From an uncultured Eubacterium sp. (lineage in GTDB: Bacteria; Bacillota; Clostridia; Oscillospirales; Acutalibacteraceae): 35,535 nt of DNA. The position numbers were made by a program, and so were the translations under genes. Shown here piece after piece: positions 16,253-25,194 of the stretch. A model generated the notes under the pieces. The model did no database searches. It saw only the letters and a program-made list of their open reading frames with translations, and was not told the origin of the DNA. The first letter of the stretch is position 1; each line of letters begins with the position of its first letter. The stretch is taken from positions 1-35,535 of the forward strand of contig NZ_CAMFQO010000018.1 in the NCBI RefSeq assembly GCF_945980375.1, in the 5' to 3' direction.

Positions 16253-18083
16253 CGCAATGACCTCCGTTGAGTCTGTTTGCTCCACAGCCTGCACACTTTA
16301 TTCTGCAATGCGGAGTAGTTGTATTTTGGTGAGCCTTTAAGTTTTCATTTTCAAGGAATTTACGGCTGATACCGTAATCAAGATGATCCCAAGGCAAAAG
16401 CTCTGAAAACTCTCTTTTTCTTTGAGTATAAAAATAAGGGTCAATACCGTTATCCTCAAACGCCCTTAACCAAGCGTCAAACTTAAAATGCTCATCCCAG
16501 GAATCAAACTTGCATCCGTTTTTGAAGGCTGAATGGATAACTGCCGACAATCTTCGGTCGCCTCTTGCAAGCACACCCTCAAGCAATGATGTAGGTGTTT
16601 CATGGTATGACACCCTGATTTTCTTTGACGGGATAGACTCAAGCAGATGCTTTTGCTTTGCTTTAAGTGAATCCATAGAATCCTCAGGTTCCCACTGAAA
16701 AGGAGTAAACGGCTTTGGAATAAAGGACGAGCAGGAGATGTTCACCTGCAAACCGGTACCCTTTTGCCGATTGGGATTTTTATAAAATGCGTGAACAACC
16801 TCCATACCGAGATTTGCAATACCCTCAATGTCCTCCATTGTTTCAGTCGGCAGACCCATCATAAAATAAAGCTTAACGGTTGTCCAACCATTATCAAACG
16901 CCTTGGTACAGGTATTTATTACCTCTTCCTGTGTAACATTTTTATTTATTACATCACGAAGCCTTTGAGTTCCGGCTTCGGGTGCAAAGGTCAATCCGCT
17001 TTTACGCACCTTATTAAGCTTATCAACAAGCTCGTCCGAGAAATTATCAACACGAAGACTTGGCAAAGAAAGATTAATTTTATCCTTAACGGTCCAATCA
17101 ATTAGAGACGTCAGCATCTCATTTACCTTTGAATGATCGGATGTTGACAGTGAGCAAAGTGACAGTTCATCATAGCCTGTTGATTCTATCAAAGCCTTGC
17201 TTTGAGCATTAATTGTTTCAACACTTTTTTCTCTTATAGGACGATAAATAAAGCCTGCCTGGCAAAATCGACATCCTCTGATACAGCCTCTGAAGATTTC
17301 CTCAACCGCTCTGTCGTGAACAATATTAATAAACGGAACAACAAATTCCTTTGGATAGTAGCATTTGTTCATATCGGATACAATGGATTTTTTTACACTT
17401 TTAGGAGCATTATTCGTTGCCTTTAGCTCCTTAAGTGTTCCGTCATCATTATAGCTATCTTCATAAAATGACGGCACATACACACCGGTTATATCCTTTG
17501 CTTTGAGCAAAAATTCCTTTTTGGACAATCCGTTTTGCTTGCAATGCTTTAGAAGATCAAGCACCTCGTTTGTGCTTTCCTCACCGTCACCCAAAAACAC
17601 AATATCCATAAAATCGGCAATAGGCTCGGGATTGCAAGCACATGGCCCTCCGCAACAAATAACAGGAGTAAGCTCATCCCTATCCTTTGAATACAGCGGA
17701 ATACCCGCCAAATCAAGCATATTAAGAACATTGGTATAGCAAAGCTCATACATAAGAGTAAAGCCGATAATATCAAAATCCTTAATATAGTCACCGCTTT
17801 CAAGCGCAAATAGAGGAACATTGTTTTTTCTCATCTGCTCCTCCATATCAACATCGGGAGCAAACACCCTTTCACACCAAGCATCCTGTCGCTCATTAAC
17901 AAGACCGTAAAGAATTTTCATTCCGAGATGGCTCATTCCTATTTCGTAAATATCAGGAAAACAAAAGGCATATCTAATATCAACCTCATTGGGATTTTTA
18001 ACAACACTGTTCAACTCTCCGCCAACATATCTTGCAGGCTTTTGAACATACTGTAATATTTTTTCAACCTCTTTTTTTATCAT
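16239..18083 (-). CDS. TIGR03960-family B12-binding-domain/radical SAM protein
   Basis: A 614-residue radical SAM enzyme of unknown substrate. An N-terminal cobalamin-binding-like domain (about 30-170, including FCFPDIYEIGMSHLG and VICCGGPCACNPEP) precedes the radical SAM core, whose cluster motif is Cys267, Cys271 and Cys274 (CIRGCRFC). Signature LSLCSLSTSDH and TFAPEAGTQRLRDVINK segments follow. The C-terminal tail adds CxxCxxC-type cysteines (CRIKCAGCGANR), possibly a second metal site. Its start overlaps the M50 protease stop (ATGA), and its end overlaps the DUF2344 partner. Confidence 0.92.
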   Translation of the reverse strand: MIKKEVEKILQYVQKPARYVGGELNSVVKNPNEVDIRYAFCFPDIYEIGMSHLGMKILYGLVNERQDAWCERVFAPDVDMEEQMRKNNVPLFALESGDYIKDFDIIGFTLMYELCYTNVLNMLDLAGIPLYSKDRDELTPVICCGGPCACNPEPIADFMDIVFLGDGEESTNEVLDLLKHCKQNGLSKKEFLLKAKDITGVYVPSFYEDSYNDDGTLKELKATNNAPKSVKKSIVSDMNKCYYPKEFVVPFINIVHDRAVEEIFRGCIRGCRFCQAGFIYRPIREKSVETINAQSKALIESTGYDELSLCSLSTSDHSKVNEMLTSLIDWTVKDKINLSLPSLRVDNFSDELVDKLNKVRKSGLTFAPEAGTQRLRDVINKNVTQEEVINTCTKAFDNGWTTVKLYFMMGLPTETMEDIEGIANLGMEVVHAFYKNPNRQKGTGLQVNISCSSFIPKPFTPFQWEPEDSMDSLKAKQKHLLESIPSKKIRVSYHETPTSLLEGVLARGDRRLSAVIHSAFKNGCKFDSWDEHFKFDAWLRAFEDNGIDPYFYTQRKREFSELLPWDHLDYGISRKFLENENLKAHQNTTTPHCRIKCAGCGANRLNGGHCDARD

Positions 18084-18619
18084 AAATTACCTCTAATCAG
18101 CCAAAAGGCTAAATACAATGAAATAAACAACAAGTTGTATTTTGCACAAAGAACAGAATACAAAAGCAGTAATGCCGTAAGTAACGCACTGACTGTATAC
18201 ATAATACGGTAGGACTTGCCTACACCGAGAAGCTCATCAAAAATAAGCATAAGGCACCTTCCCATATCCAAAGGATAAATCGGTAAAGCATTTGCAAAAA
18301 TCAAGGCACAATTAATATCCCTGTATACATCAAAAGCTGCAAAAACAAGATTAACAGCTATTCCCGACATTAAAAAGGCTATTTCTCTGCAGGAGGACAG
18401 CTGTGAGCTGTGCTTCAAGCCGATTCCGTAAAAGGATACAGTAATCTTATCCGCCCTACCGCCAAGCATATAAAGAGAAGCAATATGCCCCAATTCGTGC
18501 AGGGACGAAAACAAAATAACAATCAAAAAGCTTATATTATTTGAAAACAGAGCAACCGAAAGGATTGCAAAAAACAAATAGCTGATTTCAAAATCAACAT
18601 TGAAAAGCTTAAACCTCAT
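18080..18619 (-). CDS. M50-family membrane metalloprotease (site-2 protease like)
   Basis: A 179-residue polytopic membrane protein. The zinc motif HELGH (His41, Glu42, His45) lies in the second hydrophobic segment and the third ligand region is LPIYPLDMGR (Asp118). About five hydrophobic segments are visible. The layout resembles SpoIVFB-type intramembrane proteases without a CBS domain. A SpoIVFA partner is not encoded next to it, so a role in pro-sigma-K cleavage is only a possibility. It overlaps the following radical SAM gene by four bases, a common Clostridia arrangement. Confidence 0.85.
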   Translation of the reverse strand: MRFKLFNVDFEISYLFFAILSVALFSNNISFLIVILFSSLHELGHIASLYMLGGRADKITVSFYGIGLKHSSQLSSCREIAFLMSGIAVNLVFAAFDVYRDINCALIFANALPIYPLDMGRCLMLIFDELLGVGKSYRIMYTVSALLTALLLLYSVLCAKYNLLFISLYLAFWLIRGNL

Positions 18620-18659
18620 TAAACCACCATAAATAAATACGATGATTCAAGGCGGTTAA

Positions 18660-19070
18660 TCACCTGTTTTTATCCAAAAAGCTTTGCAAAATCATAACAG
18701 CAGACACGGCGTCAACCGTTTGCTTTCTCTTTTTTCCTCTTACATTGTTATCGGAAAGAACATTATGAGCCATTACGGTTGTAAGCCGTTCATCCTCATA
18801 AAATATGTCAACATCAATTTTTTGGGCAATTGCATCTCCGAGCGAGCGACATTCATCACATCTGTATCCGTAGCTGCCGTCCATATTTCTCGGCAGACCG
18901 ATAACAATTTTTTCTATTTTATTTTCCTCAACTATTTGAACGATCCTATCAACAAGCTTTGGCTGATACGACTGTTCAATAACACAAAGCGGTGAAGCAA
19001 GCATTCCCCTTACATCAGATATGGCAATACCTGTTCTGACATCACCGTAATCAACCGATAGTATTTTCAT
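18660..19070 (-). CDS. ruvX: RuvX/YqgF-family Holliday-junction resolvase-like nuclease
   Basis: A 136-residue RNase H-fold protein. The N-terminal MKILSVDYGDVRTGIAISD strand-turn carries the first catalytic Asp (Asp7). VIGLPRNMDGS, YEDERLTT and the C-terminal DAVSAVMILQSFLD contain the other conserved acidic positions. The E. coli homologue is implicated in pre-16S rRNA processing and the name reflects a resolvase fold, so its exact job here is open. It lies 40 bases upstream of the M50 gene and 54 bases after the PBP gene, with an inverted repeat between. Confidence 0.93.
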   Translation of the reverse strand: MKILSVDYGDVRTGIAISDVRGMLASPLCVIEQSYQPKLVDRIVQIVEENKIEKIVIGLPRNMDGSYGYRCDECRSLGDAIAQKIDVDIFYEDERLTTVMAHNVLSDNNVRGKKRKQTVDAVSAVMILQSFLDKNR

Positions 19071-19082
19071 ATTCCCTCATTA

Positions 19083-19117
19083 ATAATAGGAAAACCAAAA
19101 TATGATTTTCCTATTAT
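19083..19117. repeat. Inverted repeat between pbp1A and ruvX
   Basis: A perfect 12-bp stem (19083-19094 with 19106-19117, ATAATAGGAAAA/TTTTCCTATTAT) with an 11-base loop. It lies just after the PBP stop codon and before the ruvX ribosome site. No proper T-run follows, so it could be a weak terminator or an mRNA-stabilising hairpin. Confidence 0.6.
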
Positions 19118-19124
19118 CTGCATA

Positions 19125-21584
19125 CTATTGTAATATTTCCGAATCTAAATCGTCCGGAGGAGCTGCACCGTTTGACTCTTCTTCGGTTCCGTCATCAGCA
19201 TTGTCATCAACCGTGTTATCGTCGACAACATCCTCGACAGACTCCTCCTTTTTCTTTGTAGTTGACTGCTTGGTGGTTTTGCTTGAATAATCACCATCGC
19301 TCAAATAAACGCTTTCGCCAACCTTAGGCAGATTGTTTTCATCAAACCAACCCCATCTGCCCGAGCCTCTGCTAAGAGTACCGTTACTTGAATACTCGCG
19401 TCTAACAATACCGTCAACCTCAGGGAAGTCTTTAACATTCTTTCCCTTCTTTTCGTATATCTCTTTCATAATGGTATTCCAAATTGTACCTGAAGGGTTA
19501 GCAGAAAGACGGTATACAACCTCTTTATTCTTATCATAGCCATACCAAACTGCACCGACATATTCAGGTGTACCTCCGATAAACCAACGGTCGTTAGAGC
19601 CTGTTGTTGTACCTGTTTTGCCAAAGCAGGTTACACCGTCAATCTTATATGATCTACCTGTACCCTCGGTCATAACGGTTTGGAGCATTTTATTCATAAC
19701 CCAAGCCGTATTTTCGGACAAAGCAACCTCTTTATCCTTTTCGGGATTCTTTTCAAGAATTACATTGCCCTGTGAATCCTCAATCTTATAATAGCTGTAG
19801 CCCTCATACCAATATCCACCGTTACCGAAAGCTTGGTATGCAGCGGTCATTTCCAAAACAGAAACGCCGTATGTTAATGAGCCTGTTGCCATGGGAGCAA
19901 GGTCACAGTCCTGAACGGCAAGCGATGAAATATGGAACTTATTGGTAATATATTCGTATGCATAGGTTGTTCCGATTTTGTCAAGCGTTCTTGCCGAAAT
20001 TGTATTTTTGGAAAGTGCAAGGCCTTTTTGAACGGATATTACCTGACCGGAATACGAACCACCCTCGTTTGTCGGCCAAGGCTTACCGTTAATCTTTGTA
20101 AGAGGTGCATCCTTGGTAGGAGTAGACCAATATACGTTTGTTTCGTCATCCTGCAAGGTTTTTTCAAGGGCAGGACCGTAAACCGAAAGAGGCTTGATTA
20201 CAGAACCAGGCTGACGCTTTGATTGCCATGCACGATTGAGAACACGGTTGGCTTTCTTTTTACCCGTGCCTCCGACCATACCGAGAATTCTGCCATGATA
20301 ATCCATAATCACACAGGCGCCCTGTACTGTTTCGTCAGGCATTTTTTTGTAATTCTCGTAAACATCCTCAATGGCGTTTTGAACATCAAAATCGATTGCG
20401 GAATAAATCTTAAGACCGCCGCCGTAAATCATATTCTTTGCTTTCTTTGCGCTGTATCCGGAGCTTTGAAGATCATTGATAACCTGATCGATAACATAGT
20501 CTGTGTAGTACGAATTGATCTTTTCTGCCTGCTTCTTTTCAGCAGATGATTTTTTGATTTGGCTGCCCTTATAGTCCGGTGAATTAGTGTACACCATCTT
20601 ATAATTCATAGCTTCATCATATTGCTCTTGCGTGATAAAATTATGCTCAAGCATTTTTTCGAGAACTCTTGTTTGCCTTTTCCTGTTATTTTCAGGATTA
20701 ATTAAAGGGTCATATCTTGTTGGGGACTGTGTAATACTCGCAAGACAGGCACATTCTGCAATATTAAGGTCCTTAACCTCTTTACCGAAATAGGTTTCGG
20801 CAGCAGTTTTAACACCGTAGCATCCGTGTGAAAGATATAAGGTGTTAAGATACGCCTCCATAATTTCATCCTTTGAATAATGTTTTTCAAGGTTAAGAGC
20901 AGAAAGAATTTCGTTAAACTTTCTGATAAAGGTAACATCGTTCTCATCGGTTAAGTTTTTGATAAGCTGTTGTGTAATGGTTGAACCGCCCTGTCCGCTG
21001 TTTGAAGGCTTAACCATAACGCCGACGGTTCTTATCCAGTCTACACCGTGATGCTTTTCAAATCTTTCGTCCTCTATGGCAATAAATGCCTTTGACATAT
21101 ATTCATTCATTTCGCTTTTTTCAAGCCAAATGCGGTTTTCCTCACCGTGAAGCCTTGTAATTTCTACAAGCTTATCATCGTCGTATCCGTAAATAAATGA
21201 AGTTTGATTTTGGCTTGACGCTTCATCCTCAAGATTAAATACCACATCGCCGTGGACAACAGAATATCCGTAAACAAAAAGAACAGATGAGCAAATAATA
21301 CCGACAACGCCGATAACAAGAATTGCGCCCAAAACAATTCTGCCGAAAACACCTGCAGCCTTTTGACCGGAGGATTTAGGAGAATTCCTTCTTTTGTGTT
21401 GTTTCTTTGAGCTTTGCTTTGATGCTGAGGAGTTGCTCTTGCTGTTTTCCGAATTAGAAAAAGTATTATAGGCAGACGGTAGCTTACCGCCATTCTTTTT
21501 TCGTGTTTCTTTATCGTCGTTATAAGCCTTTTGTGAATTATTCATAAAAGACTCAAGAAGATCGTCATAATCATTTTTTGCCAC
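19125..21584 (-). CDS. Class A penicillin-binding protein (PBP1A-type)
   Basis: A bifunctional peptidoglycan polymerase and crosslinker anchored in the membrane. The cytoplasmic N-terminus (1-80) is basic and Ser/Lys/Asn-rich, followed by one transmembrane helix (about 82-107). The GT51 glycosyltransferase domain contains EDERFEKHHG (catalytic Glu171) and GGSTITQQLIKN. The transpeptidase domain has SVIK (Ser461-Lys464), SKN (525-527) and KTGTT (656-660). The C-terminal tail after about residue 760 is disordered and strongly acidic (Asp/Glu/Ser/Thr). The start is a GTG with AAGGAGG upstream. The length of 819 residues is typical of PBP1A/PonA relatives. Confidence 0.95.
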   Translation of the reverse strand: MAKNDYDDLLESFMNNSQKAYNDDKETRKKNGGKLPSAYNTFSNSENSKSNSSASKQSSKKQHKRRNSPKSSGQKAAGVFGRIVLGAILVIGVVGIICSSVLFVYGYSVVHGDVVFNLEDEASSQNQTSFIYGYDDDKLVEITRLHGEENRIWLEKSEMNEYMSKAFIAIEDERFEKHHGVDWIRTVGVMVKPSNSGQGGSTITQQLIKNLTDENDVTFIRKFNEILSALNLEKHYSKDEIMEAYLNTLYLSHGCYGVKTAAETYFGKEVKDLNIAECACLASITQSPTRYDPLINPENNRKRQTRVLEKMLEHNFITQEQYDEAMNYKMVYTNSPDYKGSQIKKSSAEKKQAEKINSYYTDYVIDQVINDLQSSGYSAKKAKNMIYGGGLKIYSAIDFDVQNAIEDVYENYKKMPDETVQGACVIMDYHGRILGMVGGTGKKKANRVLNRAWQSKRQPGSVIKPLSVYGPALEKTLQDDETNVYWSTPTKDAPLTKINGKPWPTNEGGSYSGQVISVQKGLALSKNTISARTLDKIGTTYAYEYITNKFHISSLAVQDCDLAPMATGSLTYGVSVLEMTAAYQAFGNGGYWYEGYSYYKIEDSQGNVILEKNPEKDKEVALSENTAWVMNKMLQTVMTEGTGRSYKIDGVTCFGKTGTTTGSNDRWFIGGTPEYVGAVWYGYDKNKEVVYRLSANPSGTIWNTIMKEIYEKKGKNVKDFPEVDGIVRREYSSNGTLSRGSGRWGWFDENNLPKVGESVYLSDGDYSSKTTKQSTTKKKEESVEDVVDDNTVDDNADDGTEEESNGAAPPDDLDSEILQ

Positions 21585-21667
21585 GAAATCAGCCTCCTTA
21601 AATATATTATTTTTATTATAATATAAAACTACAAAAAAATAAAGAAGAATTTTGTTAATAATGCAAA

Positions 21668-22540
21668 TTAATCCTTCTTTATTCTTTTTGCTTTTTTTCT
21701 ATTCATTTCTATACTACGTTGAGATACCTCAACCTTATCATAGGTTTTCTTAGCCCTTATGGTTGTCCAAAAGGTTTTTCTGCATTTTTTGCATTTTGTA
21801 GGGCATCTAAATGATTTATTGACACAATCAAACTCGTCAAGCCTATGAAGCACACCCTTACAAACCGGGCAAACAAGCTCCTGCTCATAAATGTTAAACA
21901 CGTCCGTTACCGGCTTTGTAATCAGGTAAGGCTTATAAATCAACTTTTCAAAAAATCTGTTGTCGCAATCGTTTACAAAGCCTGCAAGCTTTTCTCTGTC
22001 GTAAACCTTTTTGAAGCATTCGGCAGTAAGGTAGCAATCGGTCAATGCCCTGTGAAGCTTTTCAACATCAATATCTATGCCGAATTCCTGTGCACAATCG
22101 GAAAGAGAAATTTGATTTTTGTTATCTCTCTCAATAAAAGACATACAATATTTTTGTGCGTCACAGTATTTAGTAATAAAATCTATGTTTAGATTACCTA
22201 AAAACGCCTGATAGTTACTTGTAAGAACATACAAATCCGAATTGCTCCAGGTCATAAACAAATTGTTTTCACCCTTGCTCCAACGAGCAAACTCCTTTAT
22301 TGCCTGCGAAAAAGGAACTCCGTTTTCCCTAAGCTCCTCGTTGGTAATGTTAGTGAGGTTTTTGCATCTGCCCGAAAGCTTTTTGGTAAGCTTTGGCATA
22401 ACAAGTTGCTTAAAGGTATCTACTGTTTCAAGCTTATTATTCAGTTTTACAGCGCCTATCTCTATAATCTCGTTCATAAAACCTTTTTTGGCATAGCTAT
22501 AGGCATTGTTCCATTCTAAATCAAAAATAATAAAATTCAA
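21668..22540 (-). CDS. DEDDh 3'-5' exonuclease with C-terminal zinc ribbon
   Basis: A 290-residue protein. The exonuclease domain has FDLEW (Asp7, Glu9), a central Asp near 102 (SNSDLYVL) and HRALTD (His163, Asp168), the DEDDh pattern of the epsilon/RNase T/KapD superfamily. After about residue 220 comes a cysteine cluster (Cys224, 227, 239, 246, 250, 253) resembling a zinc ribbon, and then a basic tail rich in Lys and Arg. Such tails usually contact nucleic acid. The substrate is unknown. It sits alone downstream of secG, beyond the secG terminator. Confidence 0.85.
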   Translation of the reverse strand: MNFIIFDLEWNNAYSYAKKGFMNEIIEIGAVKLNNKLETVDTFKQLVMPKLTKKLSGRCKNLTNITNEELRENGVPFSQAIKEFARWSKGENNLFMTWSNSDLYVLTSNYQAFLGNLNIDFITKYCDAQKYCMSFIERDNKNQISLSDCAQEFGIDIDVEKLHRALTDCYLTAECFKKVYDREKLAGFVNDCDNRFFEKLIYKPYLITKPVTDVFNIYEQELVCPVCKGVLHRLDEFDCVNKSFRCPTKCKKCRKTFWTTIRAKKTYDKVEVSQRSIEMNRKKAKRIKKD

Positions 22541-22553
22541 AATTCAACAACCT

Positions 22554-22588
22554 CAAAACAAAAATAACCTTGCATAACGCAAGGTTAT
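22554..22588 (-). terminator. Terminator downstream of secG
   Basis: A perfect 10-bp stem ATAACCTTGC/GCAAGGTTAT (22564-22573 with 22579-22588) with a 5-base loop and an interrupted T-run on the minus strand (22554-22563). Confidence 0.85.
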
Positions 22589-22598
22589 CACACAATTG

Positions 22599-22847
22599 TT
22601 ATACAAAAAGAAATACCAAAAAAGCAGCCAATACAATTACAAAGAAAATTGCAATAAACCACTTTGTAACTCTTTCAAGCTTCTTTTCGTTAGTCATACC
22701 CTTTGTCTTTCCGCCGTATGATTCGGTATTGCCACCAATTACACCGGAAAGATTTGATGATCTACCCTCTTGCATAAGAACAACAACAGTAATGATGATT
22801 GAAGCAACTATCAAAACTGCACCAAATACATAATGATACCAGAGCAT
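22599..22847 (-). CDS. secG: SecG, preprotein translocase subunit
   Basis: An 82-residue membrane protein that assists SecYE/SecA-driven export. It has two hydrophobic helices (about 5-26 and 61-82) joined by the conserved VVLMQEGRSSNLSG loop and a Gly-rich cytoplasmic stretch. The smpB-rnr genes that often follow secG in Firmicutes are absent here. It has its own promoter and terminator, so it appears monocistronic. GGAGGGAATATT precedes the ATG. Confidence 0.95.
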   Translation of the reverse strand: MLWYHYVFGAVLIVASIIITVVVLMQEGRSSNLSGVIGGNTESYGGKTKGMTNEKKLERVTKWFIAIFFVIVLAAFLVFLFV

Positions 22848-22880
22848 AATATTCCCTCCATAAGAAATTTCGACTACTGC

Positions 22881-22909
22881 ATTATATCACAACAAATATA
22901 ATAATGCAA
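22881..22909 (-). promoter_or_regulatory. Sigma-A promoter for secG
   Basis: On the minus strand, TTGCAT (22904-22909), a 17-bp spacer and a perfect TATAAT (22881-22886), 34 bases before the start codon. Confidence 0.8.
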
Positions 22910-22939
22910 GCCTTTTTTTAGACTAATTATTTATGCTAA

Positions 22940-25177
22940 TCAAAATGATATTTGAGCGGTATTATCAGCAGGAGTGGGTAATGCGCCTGCCGCAGGCAAA
23001 TTCTTTGTTCTGAACCTCCAGGTTTTTTCAAACTCACCCTCGGTATAATGGTGCATAGATTCAACCTTATGATTCTTCTTTTGAGTCATAACCGAAACAC
23101 CGATTGTGTCCTTTGATGATTTAGGAGTAAGAGCTCCCGTATTCAATATAAGCATTCTTCCGCTTGTTGAACAAAGAACAAGCTCGCAATCCTCTTCAAT
23201 ATACTCTATACAGGCAAGAGGAGATTTTAGAGAATAAGCCTTCAAAAGCTTCTTTCTGTTTGTTTTTGTTTGGTAAGCAGAAATGTCAACCTTTGCAACC
23301 TTTCCGTTTTCAAAAACAAATATCATATATCCGACATACTGCTTAATAACACAAATATATACAACCTTTTCGTCCTGTTCCATCTCGAGCTTGCCGGGAA
23401 CATAAATTCCAAGCATAGAGGCCTTACCGTCGGGAAAATCATCAACCTTTGCCTTATACACCTGTCCCTTATCGGTAAACACCAAAAGCTCGTCCTTATT
23501 TGAACATTCGAAGATTGATGAAACCTCATCGCCCTCTTTAACCTTTTGTTCACCCGACATACGAAGATTTGCAGTTCTGATTTTGTTAAGATAACCCTCA
23601 TTTGTAATAAACAGTGTTACCGGATAATCAGGAATTTCCTGTTCGACAGATGCGTCAAACTCATCAACCTCATAAAGAATTTCCGATTTTCTTTCATCTG
23701 AATATTTATCGGCAACATCGTTAAGCTCTTTGATGATAATTCTCTTTTGCTTATTCTTGCTGTCAAGAATAGACTGAAGCTCTGCAATCTCTTCAATGAG
23801 GCTTTCGATATCCTTTGTACGTTTAAGAATATATTCACGATTAAGGTGACGAAGCTTGATTTCTGCAACATATTCTGCCTGTGCCTTATCAATGCAAAAG
23901 CCTATCATAAGGTTTGGTACTACATCGCTTTCGCTTTCTGTGTTACGAATAATACTGATAGCCTTATCAATATCAAGAAGTATTTTTTCAAGTCCCTGCA
24001 AAAGATGCAGCTTTTCAGCCTTTTTATCAAGGGTGAACTGTGTTCTTCTTCTGACACACTCAAGCCTGAATTCAATCCATTCCTTAAGAATATCGGCAAC
24101 TCCCAAAACCTTAGGATAACCGTTTATAAGAACATTAAAGTTACAGGAGAAGGTATCCTCAAGCGGAGTCATCTTGTAAAGCTTTGTCATCAAAGCATCG
24201 GGGTCTACACCTCGCTTAAGGTCAAGAGTTATACGCAAGCCCTTCAAATCTGTTTCGTCACGAATATCCGAAAGTTCTTTTACTTTATTGGATTTTACAA
24301 GCTCAACAACCTTGTCAATAATAGCCTCCGATGTTGTTGTAGGCGGTATTTGAGTAATATCAATACAATTGTAGGACTTATCATAGGTATATCTTGCGCG
24401 TACCTTAACAGAACCTCTGCCTGTTTTGTAGATACGTTCAAGCTCTTCCCTGTCGTAAATTATATATCCGCCGCCGACAAAATCAGGAGCTAAAAGGGTT
24501 TCCGACACATCATGATCCGGATTTTTGATCAGAGAAACGGTTGTATCGCAAAGCTCTCTAAGGTTGAACGAAGCAATGGAGGACGCCATACCAACGGCAA
24601 TACCGGTTGTAACATTTGCAAGAATTGACGGAAATGTTACAGGCAAAAGGGTTGGCTCCTTCATAGTGTTATCGTAGTTGTCAACAAAGTCAACAGTATT
24701 TTTATTAATATCTTCAAAAAGCTCCTTGGAAATAGGCGCAAGCTTTGCCTCGGTATAACGAGATGCGGCGTACATCATATTTTTGCTGTAAGCCTTACCG
24801 AAGTTGCCCTTTGATTCTACAAACGGATACAAAAGACTTTCGTTACCGCGTGAAAGTCTAATCATTGTTTCATAAATTGACGCATCACCGTGAGGATTAA
24901 GCTGCATGGTTCTGCCGACAATATTTGCACTTTTGATTGTTCCGCCCTGCAAAAGCCCCATATTGTACATAGTGTAAAGGAGCTTTCTGTGCGACGGCTT
25001 GAAGCCGTCTATTTCAGGAATAGCACGAGACAGAATAACACTCATTGCATACGGCATATAGTTCGATTTAAGTGTATCAACTATCTGCTCATCCTTAATA
25101 AGTCCTGCATCTTGAATATGGACATTATCCGCTAAAGGAGATTGTACCTCAGTATTTCTTGCTTTCTTTTTTGCCAT
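22940..25177 (-). CDS. parC: Type IIA topoisomerase subunit A (topoisomerase IV ParC-like)
   Basis: The DNA-cleaving subunit of a topoisomerase that unlinks or relaxes DNA. The 745 residues contain the winged-helix cleavage domain with FKPSHRKLLYTMY, LNPHGDASIYETM and the catalytic tyrosine Tyr141 in AASRYTEAKL. A coiled-coil tower follows (about 380-470), then a short C-terminal beta-pinwheel region. No GyrA-box (QRRGGKG) is visible, favouring topoisomerase IV over gyrase. The divergent NPHGDAS variant is typical of the second topoisomerase pair in Clostridia. It lies 17 bases after parE, with AAAAGGAGGGG upstream. Confidence 0.85.
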   Translation of the reverse strand: MAKKKARNTEVQSPLADNVHIQDAGLIKDEQIVDTLKSNYMPYAMSVILSRAIPEIDGFKPSHRKLLYTMYNMGLLQGGTIKSANIVGRTMQLNPHGDASIYETMIRLSRGNESLLYPFVESKGNFGKAYSKNMMYAASRYTEAKLAPISKELFEDINKNTVDFVDNYDNTMKEPTLLPVTFPSILANVTTGIAVGMASSIASFNLRELCDTTVSLIKNPDHDVSETLLAPDFVGGGYIIYDREELERIYKTGRGSVKVRARYTYDKSYNCIDITQIPPTTTSEAIIDKVVELVKSNKVKELSDIRDETDLKGLRITLDLKRGVDPDALMTKLYKMTPLEDTFSCNFNVLINGYPKVLGVADILKEWIEFRLECVRRRTQFTLDKKAEKLHLLQGLEKILLDIDKAISIIRNTESESDVVPNLMIGFCIDKAQAEYVAEIKLRHLNREYILKRTKDIESLIEEIAELQSILDSKNKQKRIIIKELNDVADKYSDERKSEILYEVDEFDASVEQEIPDYPVTLFITNEGYLNKIRTANLRMSGEQKVKEGDEVSSIFECSNKDELLVFTDKGQVYKAKVDDFPDGKASMLGIYVPGKLEMEQDEKVVYICVIKQYVGYMIFVFENGKVAKVDISAYQTKTNRKKLLKAYSLKSPLACIEYIEEDCELVLCSTSGRMLILNTGALTPKSSKDTIGVSVMTQKKNHKVESMHHYTEGEFEKTWRFRTKNLPAAGALPTPADNTAQISF

Positions 25178-25194
25178 AGAATAATCCCCTCCTT

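Noticed and set aside
18080-18619. Calling the M50 protease SpoIVFB
   Set aside because: The motif and size fit, but no SpoIVFA partner is adjacent and many short M50 proteins share this layout.
23747-24493. 248-codon plus-strand frame
   Set aside because: It lies antisense within parC, has no ribosome site and is rich in Cys/Phe/Asn as shadow frames of this genome are.
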